NCBI RefSeq assembly: GCF_000337595.1
Contig: NZ_AOIL01000067.1
Location: 159,206-223,205, forward strand
DNA: 64,000 nt
DNA from: Natrialba taiwanensis DSM 12281
GTDB lineage: Archaea; Halobacteriota; Halobacteria; Halobacteriales; Natrialbaceae
Direction: 5' to 3'
Shown here: positions 52,385 to 60,998 of the stretch, in pieces
Layout of the letters: every line of letters starts with the position of its first letter
How positions within the stretch are numbered: position 1 is the first letter of the stretch
Program-made: the position numbers and the translations under genes
The notes under the pieces: model-generated
Database searches by the model: none
What the model was told of the DNA's origin: nothing
What the model saw: the letters and a program-made list of their open reading frames with translations, nothing else

Positions 52385-52448
52385 TTTTGCGGCCACAACC
52401 TCCAGACTGCATCGAATTTTGCGGCCACAACTTCCAGACTGCATCGAA
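52385..52448 (+). repeat. Two tandem 32-base repeats in a gene-free stretch
   Basis: TTTTGCGGCCACAACCTCCA and its continuation to 52416 repeats immediately at 52417-52448 with one change (C to T). The unit ends in GACTGCATCGAA. Two adjacent copies without spacers are a tandem duplication, not CRISPR. The rest of 52202-52562 contains no gene I can support; a TATA-like CATACTAATAG near 52460 precedes the deacetylase gene. Confidence 0.7.
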
Positions 52449-52562
52449 TAACCGTCTTCATACTAATAGTTCATCCTGGAGATCACGTCGTGTGTGCAGT
52501 CGTTGACACCGCCGGGAGTCTCGACCGCTCGACTGGCCTTCGACAGCACCACACGCTAACAC

Positions 52563-53558
52563 ATGGGCAGTGTACTCATCTCGATCGACGCCGAACTCGC
52601 GTGGGGGTTTCACGACCTCGACCAGCCGCCAGTAGAAAGAGTGGAAAACGCACGCTGGGGGTGGCGACGCCTCCTCGAACTCCTTGACGCCTACGAGGTC
52701 CCGGCGACCTGGGGCGTCGTCGGTCACCTCCTGTTAGAACGCTGTGATGGCCGCCACGCCGGCCATCCAGCCGCGCAGGACGGCTGGTTCGACCGCGACC
52801 CCGGCGGCAGGGCCACCAACCACGACCACTGGTTCGGCATGGACCTCGTCAACGCCGTCCGAGACGCCGATGTCGAGCACGAACTCGGCTGTCACTCGTT
52901 CTCCCACGCGTGTTTCGACCCCGAGGTGACCGACCGCGCCGTCGCCGAGGCTGAACTCGCGGCCTGTCTGACTGCGGCCCGCGATCGAGGACTCTCGTTC
53001 GACTCGTTTCTCTTCCCGCGAAACGACATTGGGTATACGGAGCTGCTGGCCGAGTACGAGTTCAGCTGCTACCGCGGTCGCTCGCCGGCGCAGTGGTACG
53101 ACAGGCCGTGGTTGTATCCGATCGGCAAGTTCGCAAGTTATACGGCCGGGATGACGCCCCCGCCGCTGGTGACGCCGGAGATCGACGAAACCGGCATTGT
53201 CAACGTCCCGGGATCGCTGTGTCTGTTCTCGTTCGAGGGGCTCGCGCGGTCAATCGTCGAGCCGGTCGTCGGCGATCCGGTGGTTCGGAAGGCCGAACTG
53301 GGTATCGACGCTGCGGCGGCGGGCGATGGAATCTGCCATCTCTGGTTGCATCCGAACGATCTGACGACGCCTCGACACGTCTCCCGTCTCCGGCGGATTC
53401 TCGAGATTATCGACGAACGCCGGCGGGAGTCGGACCTGCGCGTCGAGACAATGCGAGCGGTCGCTCGGCGAACGAAACGACGGGCGGCCGACGATCACAG
53501 AAGCGAACCGGCGCTTGAAGCGGCGAAACCGGAACGAAGCGTCCAGCGAATACGGTAG
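52563..53558 (+). CDS. Polysaccharide deacetylase (NodB-like), first copy
   Basis: A 331-residue NodB-family hydrolase. It begins VLISIDAELAWGFHDLDQ, with the acidic motif-1 Asp. The zinc His pair is in ELGCHSFSHACFD (about 108-120), and the FPRN segment FDSFLFPRNDIGYTELLAE follows. ICHLWLHPNDLTTPRHV provides a His near the C-terminus. It would remove acetyl groups from an amino sugar in a glycan. No signal is visible, so it may act in the cytoplasm on lipid-linked intermediates. The C-terminal 30 residues are Arg-rich and variable. Confidence 0.85.
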   Translation: MGSVLISIDAELAWGFHDLDQPPVERVENARWGWRRLLELLDAYEVPATWGVVGHLLLERCDGRHAGHPAAQDGWFDRDPGGRATNHDHWFGMDLVNAVRDADVEHELGCHSFSHACFDPEVTDRAVAEAELAACLTAARDRGLSFDSFLFPRNDIGYTELLAEYEFSCYRGRSPAQWYDRPWLYPIGKFASYTAGMTPPPLVTPEIDETGIVNVPGSLCLFSFEGLARSIVEPVVGDPVVRKAELGIDAAAAGDGICHLWLHPNDLTTPRHVSRLRRILEIIDERRRESDLRVETMRAVARRTKRRAADDHRSEPALEAAKPERSVQRIR

Positions 53559-53587
53559 CCGGGAGGTGCTTTAGAAGAGGGTGATCT

Positions 53588-54607
53588 CTACTTCAACGAA
53601 CCGGCCACGCGCTCGTAGGCCGATTTCGCGAGCGTCATCTCGAGCCCGGCGGACTCAACGACGTAGTACGGCCGGAGGTCGCCGTTGAACTTGCCCTTGT
53701 ACTCACAGAGGCGTTCGGTGTTCGCGCCGACGAGATCGTAGCCCGTCACCGACTCGAGTTCGGGATCGGTGACGAGATCGTCGATGATCACGCGGTGGAG
53801 GCAGTTGTTGACGCTGACGTGCTCGTAGGAGGCCGTGACGCCGCCCTGCCAGTAGTAGGCCAGGTCGTTCGAGAAGAGGGTGATGATGCCGCTCTTGTAC
53901 GTCCCATCGGGCGTTCGTGCGACGTACACGCGCCAGCGCTCGTCGTCCAGGTTCGAGAGCAGGTCCCGAAGGAAAGGCCGGGTCATCGGCGCGGTGTCGT
54001 CGTACTCCTCGTACTGGTCGACGACGTCGTCGTAGATCCGCAGCGCAGCGTCGATCCCCTCGGTTTCGATCGAGAGGTCGAGTTCGTCGTACCGACGCAT
54101 CTCGTTGCGGAGGCTCTTGCTGAACCCTGCCATCGCGTCGTCGAGGTCGGCACAGTCCTCGAGATCCACGACATAGGTGAACTGCGGTTCGATCGTGAAC
54201 TCGTTCCAGCCGTACGGCCGCGGATCGGCGTAGCCGAGCGGACAGGTCATTCGGAACAGCGTCGAGCGCCTGTGCGTTTCGAGGTCCTCGAGGACGCCCT
54301 CGGCGAGCGCGGCATTTATCCGCTCCCACTTGCGCCGTTTGGGACTGTTCGGGTTGATGATCGGCCCGAGCCGCGGGACGCCGAGGGAGAGCGCCGGCGA
54401 GAAGACGGTGCGGCCGACGGACTTCTCGTCGACGAAGACGGGAAGCAGTCCGACCGCCTGCTGTCCCTTGAACGCACCGTACAGTCGCAGGTCACCGTCG
54501 GTGTGGGCGTCGAGCACGGCGAGTGCGTCCGGATCGTGAAAAACTTCGAAACCGCTCCGTGGAAGTGCGTCCCCCCACTCCGAGAGGTCGAGTCGTTCGA
54601 TTTCCAT
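53588..54607 (-). CDS. FemAB/GNAT-type transferase (second copy)
   Basis: A 339-residue relative of the protein at 42497-43507. Common segments include YGAFKGQQAVGLLPVFVDEK, FSPALSLGVPRLGP, and the C-terminal DLVGANTERLCEYKGKFNGD followed by LRPYYVVE. The central region has SLRNEMRRYDELDLSIETEG and GIITLFSNDLAYYWQGGVTA. It is the last gene of the three-gene minus operon starting at 57375. The presence of two FemAB-like genes in one region suggests different acceptors. Confidence 0.8.
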   Translation of the reverse strand: MEIERLDLSEWGDALPRSGFEVFHDPDALAVLDAHTDGDLRLYGAFKGQQAVGLLPVFVDEKSVGRTVFSPALSLGVPRLGPIINPNSPKRRKWERINAALAEGVLEDLETHRRSTLFRMTCPLGYADPRPYGWNEFTIEPQFTYVVDLEDCADLDDAMAGFSKSLRNEMRRYDELDLSIETEGIDAALRIYDDVVDQYEEYDDTAPMTRPFLRDLLSNLDDERWRVYVARTPDGTYKSGIITLFSNDLAYYWQGGVTASYEHVSVNNCLHRVIIDDLVTDPELESVTGYDLVGANTERLCEYKGKFNGDLRPYYVVESAGLEMTLAKSAYERVAGSLK

Positions 54608-54745
54608 GTAGGTCCGGCTGCGATGACTGACCGTTTTGTTACCACGTGGTTACCGCCCCGTAACGCGTCCGATCCACGATCCGCGCGCTGCCGGGATCAG
54701 ACACCTGCGTCGCCGACGAACTGGAACCGCTTTCACAGTCACGTC

Positions 54746-56053
54746 TCAGTCCGTTTCGAGCGCAGCCAAAATACGCCGCCAGTCCGCGCCGGCCTGCGCC
54801 ATCGAGAACTCGTCTCGGACCGCGGTCGCGTTCGCCGCGAGCGACGCCTGCAGGTCCGGCTCGTCCAGACAGCGCGCCATCGCCGCGGCGTACGTCTCGG
54901 GCTCCCGATCGACCACGACGAGTCCGTTCTCACCGTCCGTGACGGCGTCCGGAATCGAGCCGACCCGCGGAACGACGGGCGCGAGTTCAGTTGCCATGGC
55001 TTCGAGGAGGACGAGCGGGAGTGCATCCCGCTTCGACGTGAGGACGAAGGTCTCCGAGCGGTGGTAGTACGCGAGCGGATCGTCGACCCAGCCCGCGAGT
55101 TCGATCCGGTCGGCCAGCCCCCGAGCCTGAATTTCGGCCGCGACCGACTCGTACAGCGGGCCGTCGCCGACCATCACTGCGCTGAACTCGCGTCCGGTCG
55201 CGTCGAGTTCGGCGGCGGCGGCGACGAAGCGGTGGGGATCCTTTTCGGCGCTGAAGCGGCCGACCCAGAGGAAGTCGACCGTTTCGGCGGTTGTTTTGTC
55301 CCTTTTGTCCTTCTCGTTCGTGTCCGTGTCTGTGCTTGTGTCTATGTCCGCGTCCACGTCTGCGTCCGTTTCCGCGTCCGAGACCGAGCTGCTGCCGGTC
55401 GCGCGATCAGTGGGCGGGCGGTATGTATCCGCGTCGATCGGGTTCGTCAGGCCCTGGATTCGCTCGGGTGGGACGCCACACTGGGCGAGCCGGTCGGCGT
55501 GGTCGGAGCCCGGAACCGAGACGACGTCGAACCGACGGAACAGCCAGCGCACGAGCGGGCCGTACCGCTGTGCGGCGTGATGATCGAGGTCGATACCGAT
55601 GATCCCGAGGTGTGCCGGATAGCCGTAGACGGCCTTCAGCGCGAGCGCGTAGCAGCCGTAGGGAAACAGCGAGATCGACACGACCGCGTCGTAGTCGTTC
55701 CGGTAGCCCTCGTACAGCGCGAGAACGAAGAGGAGTGCGATGCGAAGGAGGCGGGGACCGACCTGGGGCACCGCGACGTTTCGCGCCGCGTCGACGCCCT
55801 CGATGGGAGCCAGCGAGACGAGCGTCGTTTCGCCGGCCGCGTCCGCGAGCGGACCGTAGTGGCGTTCGTTCTTGTGGGCGAGTCCGGTCACGACGAGAAC
55901 TCGTTGCGTTTCGGCGATGCCGGGTTCCGGAGGCGGATCGGACGCCGTGTCCGACGCAGCGGACTCGCCGTCTGCTTCACTGCCCGGCATCGACGCCGAC
56001 ACCGACGATCCCGATGCCGACGTCGGCGCGCCGCCGACCGCCCGTCGGCTCAT
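54746..56053 (-). CDS. Family-4-type glycosyltransferase with acidic insert
   Basis: A 435-residue GT-B glycosyltransferase. The donor-binding half has VDFLWVGRFSAEKDPHRFVA (about 257-276), MVGDGPLYESV, ELAGWVDDPLAYYHRSETFV and the retaining E-x7-E motif in ALPLVLLEAMATELAPVVPR. A linker of about 34 residues of TD, AD and DK units (DADVDADIDTSTDTDTNEKD) separates the two halves; it is encoded by a GAYACY-like repeat. The N-terminal acidic and Ser-rich stretch (to about 55) is also unusual. It adds a sugar in the cytoplasm. The ATG at 56053 overlaps the stop of the upstream gene. Confidence 0.85.
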   Translation of the reverse strand: MSRRAVGGAPTSASGSSVSASMPGSEADGESAASDTASDPPPEPGIAETQRVLVVTGLAHKNERHYGPLADAAGETTLVSLAPIEGVDAARNVAVPQVGPRLLRIALLFVLALYEGYRNDYDAVVSISLFPYGCYALALKAVYGYPAHLGIIGIDLDHHAAQRYGPLVRWLFRRFDVVSVPGSDHADRLAQCGVPPERIQGLTNPIDADTYRPPTDRATGSSSVSDAETDADVDADIDTSTDTDTNEKDKRDKTTAETVDFLWVGRFSAEKDPHRFVAAAAELDATGREFSAVMVGDGPLYESVAAEIQARGLADRIELAGWVDDPLAYYHRSETFVLTSKRDALPLVLLEAMATELAPVVPRVGSIPDAVTDGENGLVVVDREPETYAAAMARCLDEPDLQASLAANATAVRDEFSMAQAGADWRRILAALETD

Positions 56054-57375
56054 CGCTTCCCGTCTGCCGACTCTCGGTCGTCCACGAGCGCCATTCGATC
56101 CATCCCCCGCGCCGCGTCGTCGCTCGCCAGCATGAACTCCGAGAGCGCGTACGCCATCCAGCCCTGACACCACCGCATCAGGGTCACGCGCTTCGTGTGG
56201 TGGCGATACTGCCGATAATAAAATCTCCCCTCCTCGCCCTCGACCCGCAGGTTCGCGAGCACCCACCGGAGGATCCGCTCGGCGAACTCGAGTTCACCTT
56301 CGCGCGTGAAGACGAGCATCCCCTGCGTGCTGGCGTGGATGTCGCGGGGATAGGCGTTGCCCTCGTCGAAGTTCGGGGCCCCGTCGAGTTCGAACAGTTC
56401 CTCCCGGTAGAACTCGAGCGCGGTCGACAGCGTGTCGGCGTAGCGCCCGGCGTCGATCGCGTCGCGGTAGCGCTGGAAGGCCTCGATGACGAACCCGTTG
56501 TGGTGGCTGTCCATCGAGAGGTGCGACGCCGAGGCGGGAAGCCGGTAGGGCCAGCCGCCGACGTCGGTCTGGGCCGCCGCGATGTGGTCCAGAATGTTCG
56601 TCGCGCGCTCGCGGCACTCCGCGTCGCCGAAGAACTCGTAAAGGTCGACGAGCATCGCAGCGCCGACGGCGGCCGCGTTGATGGTGTAGGAGTCCTCGGG
56701 GTGGTTCATGTGGTAGTCGATCTTCGCCCCTTCGTCGGCGTCGCGGTAGTTCAGGTCCTCGACGAGGAAGTCGACCGCCGTTCGGGCGAGATCGGCGTAC
56801 TCGCTCGTGGCGTCGTCGTGGCGAGCGGCCTGCAGGAACGCGCGGACGGCGTAGGCGGTCGAGACGATGTCGGGGTCGCTCGGCACGCCCTTGGTGTGGA
56901 GGTGCTGGATCGGATGGCGGTGGCCGCCGCAGAAGCCGCTGTAGTCGGTGATCCGTTCGTCGGCGAGCCAGTCCGCGAGTCGGTCGGCCTCGCCAAGCGG
57001 ATCGCAGGCCGGCGAGACTGCATCGCTCCGTCTCGCGAGGTCGTGGTAGTTCAGGTTAGCCATCGCGAACAGCGCCGCGCCCTTGTAGTTGCGTTTGCAC
57101 TCGACCCGGAACAGCGGTCTGACGTCGACGGGCGTGCGTTTGACCGTCTCCTGAACGACGAGATTGAGCGCGCGGTTCTCGAAGGGAAGCGACTGAACGA
57201 GCCGGCTGCTCAGTCCGTCGCCGTAGTCCGGCCCGACGTAGTCGTGTCGTCGGGCGTAGGCGAGCGTTGCATCGAGGACGGGACCGTACTGGCCGAAATC
57301 GATCGTGCGCTCCCCGGTGCTCGCCGACGAACTGCCCGCGGCAGCAGCGTCTCTGGGAGTGTCGGACTCGGTCAT
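56050..57375 (-). CDS. Alpha/alpha-toroid-like protein of a surface glycan operon
   Basis: A 441-residue protein, largely helical. Repeats such as LARTAVDFLVEDLNYRDADE and ATNILDHIAAAQTDVGGWPY, with Gly-Gly-Trp and Tyr-Arg turns, recall the six-hairpin glycosidase or squalene-cyclase barrel. Also visible are IDYHMNHPEDSYTINAA, HLSMDSHHNGFVIEAF, YPRDIHASTQGMLVF, and RYHH-type basic stretches near the end. Related proteins are sometimes mis-annotated as transporters. It could be a glycan lyase/hydrolase or an epimerase-like enzyme; no signal peptide is visible. The ATG at 57375 is preferred over 57408 (Arg/Ser-rich lead). It is the first gene of the minus operon. Confidence 0.65.
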   Translation of the reverse strand: MTESDTPRDAAAAGSSSASTGERTIDFGQYGPVLDATLAYARRHDYVGPDYGDGLSSRLVQSLPFENRALNLVVQETVKRTPVDVRPLFRVECKRNYKGAALFAMANLNYHDLARRSDAVSPACDPLGEADRLADWLADERITDYSGFCGGHRHPIQHLHTKGVPSDPDIVSTAYAVRAFLQAARHDDATSEYADLARTAVDFLVEDLNYRDADEGAKIDYHMNHPEDSYTINAAAVGAAMLVDLYEFFGDAECRERATNILDHIAAAQTDVGGWPYRLPASASHLSMDSHHNGFVIEAFQRYRDAIDAGRYADTLSTALEFYREELFELDGAPNFDEGNAYPRDIHASTQGMLVFTREGELEFAERILRWVLANLRVEGEEGRFYYRQYRHHTKRVTLMRWCQGWMAYALSEFMLASDDAARGMDRMALVDDRESADGKR

Positions 57376-57582
57376 CGCGGTGGGGTGGGAACGTCCATGC
57401 GACTGCATCTACTGATCGCTGGCTCGTGCGAGCCATTAGTATCCGCTCACTACCCGACAGACGGACCGGCCGCCGATCCGGTATCCGACGAGTTCGCCTC
57501 GACCGGACAGTCCGTCGAGCTGGTATGCAGGTGATAACAAACCCGGTCGGTGAGCCACGTCGGACAGAGACGTGGTCTCCCC

Positions 57583-58698
57583 ATGAACTACCTGTTCTTT
57601 ACGAATACGCCGGCACACGTCCATCTGTACAAACACGCGGTACGCGAGTTGCGCGAGCGCGGCCACGAGGTCTGTATCCTCGCCCGCGAGTACACGTGCA
57701 CGGTCGAATTGCTCGAATGGTACGACCTGCCCTACGAGGTCTACGGCTCCTGTGGCACCTCGAAGGGGTCGCTGCTGAGTCGGTTGCCGGCACACTACGC
57801 TCGGGCGATCCGCCTCGCCCGTCGATTCGATCCGGATCTCATCTTCGGCATGGGCGGCTACGCAGCCCACACCGGCGCGTTGCTTCGAACGCCGACGGTG
57901 CTGCTCATCGACTCCGAACCCGCGTCGTTCGATCACACGATCTCCACGCCGTTCGCTCGCGTTGTCCTCACGCCGAACACGTTCCGCAAGAATCTGGGCG
58001 ACCACCACTACGTCTTCGCGGGCGTCAAGGAATGTGCCTACCTCCATCCGGACATCTACGAGCCGAACCCCGCGGTCCGCGACCGCCTCGGACTCGACGC
58101 CGACGAACCCTACACGATCTTGCGACTCAACGCGTTCGGCTCCCAGCACGACGTGGGCAAATCGGGGATTACGGGCACCGATCGACGTCGGATCATCGAG
58201 CGGCTGGCCGAGGACACGACTGTGCTCGTCTCCGACGAGGGTGGGACGACGAATCTGGAGGGCCTCCCCGCCCGCGCCTTCGACCTCCATCCAGCCCTGC
58301 TTCACGACGTGCTCGCGGAGGCCGAGTTGTTGGTCGCCGACACCCAGACGATGGTCACCGAGGCCGCGATGCTCGGTACGCCCGCGATCCGGTCGAACTC
58401 CTTCGTCGGTGACGACGACATGGGCAACTTCGTCGAACTCGAAAACCAGGGGCTGATCCGCAACGTCTCTTCGGCGGACGAAATCCGCACCGAGATCGAC
58501 ACCTATCTCGGAACCGACACCGACGAGACGTGGCGCACACGACGCGACGAGTTCCTCGCGGAGACGGTGAACCTCACCGACGTGATCGTCGATGTCGCGA
58601 CGGTGGACGGCCACGTCGATGAACTCGAGTCGGTCCGCCAGTTCGGCAATCACACGCGACAGGAACCGGCGAGTTCAGTGGGCGTCGGCAGCGACTGA
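57583..58698 (+). CDS. DUF354 protein (GT-B glycosyltransferase-like)
   Basis: A 371-residue protein of DUF354. The N-terminus MNYLFFTNTPAHVHLYKHAV and ERGHEVCILAREY, and the middle DLIFGMGGYAAHTGALLRTP, match a Rossmann-like first domain. The second domain has DEGGTTNLEGLPARAFDLHP and the hallmark LLVADTQTMVTEAAMLGTPA (about 260-279). DUF354 is found in archaeal and bacterial surface sugar gene sets and resembles GT-B or UDP-sugar epimerase folds. The ATG at 57583 is chosen; open frame upstream is short. It diverges from the toroid operon. Confidence 0.85.
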   Translation: MNYLFFTNTPAHVHLYKHAVRELRERGHEVCILAREYTCTVELLEWYDLPYEVYGSCGTSKGSLLSRLPAHYARAIRLARRFDPDLIFGMGGYAAHTGALLRTPTVLLIDSEPASFDHTISTPFARVVLTPNTFRKNLGDHHYVFAGVKECAYLHPDIYEPNPAVRDRLGLDADEPYTILRLNAFGSQHDVGKSGITGTDRRRIIERLAEDTTVLVSDEGGTTNLEGLPARAFDLHPALLHDVLAEAELLVADTQTMVTEAAMLGTPAIRSNSFVGDDDMGNFVELENQGLIRNVSSADEIRTEIDTYLGTDTDETWRTRRDEFLAETVNLTDVIVDVATVDGHVDELESVRQFGNHTRQEPASSVGVGSD

Positions 58699-58767
58699 GC
58701 ACGGGTTCTTCGACTGCGACCGACGTGTTTTTCGTCACCCTAACCGAGCGTATTGGTAGCACGGTAC

Positions 58768-59631
58768 ATGTCTATTTACCGTTCACAAGCGGGAAAAGCG
58801 AAGCTGCTGGCGGCCTACGACGACGCCGTCGACCGTCTCGACGTCGAGGTCGACGAACGACGGTTCGAAACGCGACATGGGTCGACGCATCTTCTCGTTG
58901 CAGGGCCACCGGACGGGCCGCCCGTCATCGTCTTTCACGGTGGCAATGCGACCAATCCGATGACGCTCGCGTGGTATACAGGACTGGCCGACGACTACCG
59001 GCTGATCGCACCGGATACGATCGGACAGCCGGGAAAGAGCGCGGAGACGCGCGTCAACCCGAACAGAAGCGGCTACGGCGAGTGGACCGTCGATATTCTC
59101 GATGCGCTCGAGATTCCGTCGGCATCGATGATCGGCACGTCCTACGGCGGCGGAATCATCCTCCGGACGGCCGCGGTCGCTCCCGAGCGGATCGACCGCG
59201 CCGCGCTGGTCGTGCCCGCGGGGTTCGGTACGGGGTCGCTCGTCTCGATGCTACAAGTCGGTCTGCCCGCCGTACTCTATCGTCTGGTTCCTCGCGACCG
59301 GCTGTTAGACCGCGTCTGTTCGGCGATGGTCACACGGCCGAGTGCGAATCCCGTCGTCCGAGACACCATCGCAGCTTCACTGCGATACGTCGACCTCGAG
59401 CGAACGTTCCCGCAGGCGACCGCGGCTGAACTCGAGCGGTTCACCGCACCCGTTATGCTGGTCGTCGCCGAAAACGATCCGTTCTTTCCACCCGAGGAGA
59501 TCGTCCCTCGCGCCCGCGACCGTCTTCCATCGCTCTCGCGTGTCGAGCGCATTCCCGGCGAGAAACACATCCTGTCGCCGGCGGCCCAGGAACGAGTTAC
59601 CGACGTTATTCGCGAGTTCTACAGCGGCTAA
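58768..59631 (+). CDS. Alpha/beta hydrolase
   Basis: A 287-residue alpha/beta-fold hydrolase. The oxyanion region is PPVIVFHGGNATNPMT (about 55-70), the nucleophile elbow GTSYGGG (about 121), the acidic residue lies in VAENDPFFPPE and the His in PGEKHILSP. Together these complete the Ser-Asp-His triad. A lid-like section (VSMLQVGLPAVLYRLVPRD) is hydrophobic. No signal peptide. It may trim acyl or ester groups, possibly from surface glycans, but the neighbourhood alone suggests that. ATG at 58768; ATG/GTG further upstream adds five residues. Confidence 0.85.
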   Translation: MSIYRSQAGKAKLLAAYDDAVDRLDVEVDERRFETRHGSTHLLVAGPPDGPPVIVFHGGNATNPMTLAWYTGLADDYRLIAPDTIGQPGKSAETRVNPNRSGYGEWTVDILDALEIPSASMIGTSYGGGIILRTAAVAPERIDRAALVVPAGFGTGSLVSMLQVGLPAVLYRLVPRDRLLDRVCSAMVTRPSANPVVRDTIAASLRYVDLERTFPQATAAELERFTAPVMLVVAENDPFFPPEEIVPRARDRLPSLSRVERIPGEKHILSPAAQERVTDVIREFYSG

Positions 59632-59651
59632 AAGAGGCTGCGGTGCTATTC

Positions 59652-60998
59652 TCAACGCCGAGTTCGGATCGCCGCGGCCCCGATGAGGGCGACGAGTACG
59701 CTCAGCGCGACGACCGGCCCGAAGCCTGGCATCGGCGATTCGGTGATGCTCGACGGCTGCTGTGGCGCAACGGTGAACCCGCCGAGCGACGACACCGACG
59801 CGCTGAACTCGTAGCTGTCGCCGGTCGCGTCCCGGACGGTCGTCTCCGATTCGGCCCAGCCGTCGCCGTCCCGTTCGTAGAGGGCGAGTTCATCGGGTTC
59901 GATGCCCCGTTCGTTCAGCAGATCGGCGGCGACGCTGAACGTGACCGTCCCGGAGACATCGCCGAGGTCGTCGTCGCTGGTGACGGAGAGATGACCGAGC
60001 GATTGCACGTCGTCGGGTGACTCCGGCAGGCCGTCGGGCTGGTTGCTTTCGAACTGAACCGTGCTGTTCGATGGGAGGCCGGTCGCCTCGATCCCGTCGA
60101 ACTGGACGCCTTCCGTCGTTCCCGCCGTCGGCTGGAGGTAGACGGCATCGTCTGCGCTTGCGCCGTCGATAGCGGCGGTGATGCCGTCGCCTTCGGTATC
60201 GGGACCGGTCGTATTGCCGTGGCGCTCGTACGTGACGGACGGTCCGTCGCAGGTCCCGGTTCGGATCGTCACCGGTTCGTCGAGGGAGGGAAGCGTCGCG
60301 CGGTCCGGATCGTCGGCGTCGCCCGAGAGCACGACCCAGTCCTCGATCTCGCCGTCCTCGTGGAAGTCCGGATCGTACAGGTCGTCCGCGTCGGCGAACT
60401 CGGCATCGTCGTTGAACGCCGGCTGGACGGTGAGGCTGAACGGCCCGTTGAGACCGCCGTTGATCGCACCCCCGTCGGTTCTGCCTTCGGCCCAGATGAG
60501 CGAGGCCCCGAGCCAGCCGTCGCCGCCGTACCATTCGGCCATGTTCGTCTCGCCGGTGTAGTTGTCGTCCTGGACCGCCCACGCGCTCTCGTGAGGAACG
60601 CCGACGAATTCGAACGTCGCCACGCCGCCGGTGGTGTTGCCGTCGACGCGGTCGTTGACGGTGACGAGGCTCAGACCGTCGGTCCCTTCGTGAAGGAAGA
60701 GCAGGCTGGTGTTATCCTCCTGTAGGTCTTGTGTCCCGTAGGAGCTGTACATTCGATCGGTGTCGTTGGAATGCGTCTCGTGATTGCGGTAGTCGTAGAA
60801 CGATTCGACCGTGTCGCCGGTCGAGAGCGGTTCGATCTGCTGGCACCGGTCACCCTGTTCGACGACGTACGTGTCAGTCGGCGGTGCGTTCATCTGTGCG
60901 GAGACGCTGGTTTGGCCGCTCTGTTGGGCGACTCCGCCGATGCTGGCGCAGACAAGCAGGACGGCGATCGCAAGTACCGGGGCCACTCGCGCGCTCAT
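59652..60998 (-). CDS. Secreted PGF-CTERM surface protein
   Basis: A 448-residue surface protein. It has a Sec signal (SARVAPVLAIAVLLVCASIG, to about residue 30) and at the C-terminus MPGFGPVVALSVLVALIGAA followed by AIRTRR, that is, the PGF motif, a helix and basic residues. Archaeosortase A is known to cut such tails and attach the protein to a lipid. The body is beta-rich and Asp/Thr-rich, with several Asn-x-Ser/Thr sites for N-glycosylation (for example NDTD, NTTG, NYTG). It lies in an operon with the second deacetylase; the start ATG (60998) overlaps that gene's TGA (60995-60997). Confidence 0.85.
   Translation of the reverse strand: MSARVAPVLAIAVLLVCASIGGVAQQSGQTSVSAQMNAPPTDTYVVEQGDRCQQIEPLSTGDTVESFYDYRNHETHSNDTDRMYSSYGTQDLQEDNTSLLFLHEGTDGLSLVTVNDRVDGNTTGGVATFEFVGVPHESAWAVQDDNYTGETNMAEWYGGDGWLGASLIWAEGRTDGGAINGGLNGPFSLTVQPAFNDDAEFADADDLYDPDFHEDGEIEDWVVLSGDADDPDRATLPSLDEPVTIRTGTCDGPSVTYERHGNTTGPDTEGDGITAAIDGASADDAVYLQPTAGTTEGVQFDGIEATGLPSNSTVQFESNQPDGLPESPDDVQSLGHLSVTSDDDLGDVSGTVTFSVAADLLNERGIEPDELALYERDGDGWAESETTVRDATGDSYEFSASVSSLGGFTVAPQQPSSITESPMPGFGPVVALSVLVALIGAAAIRTRR

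Noticed and set aside
52385..52448. Possible CRISPR array
   Set aside because: Two repeats are directly joined with no spacers, and no cas genes are present.
53795..57534. Long plus-strand frames (790 and 640 codons) across the glycosyltransferase operon
   Set aside because: They lie antisense to recognisable proteins and have no family features.
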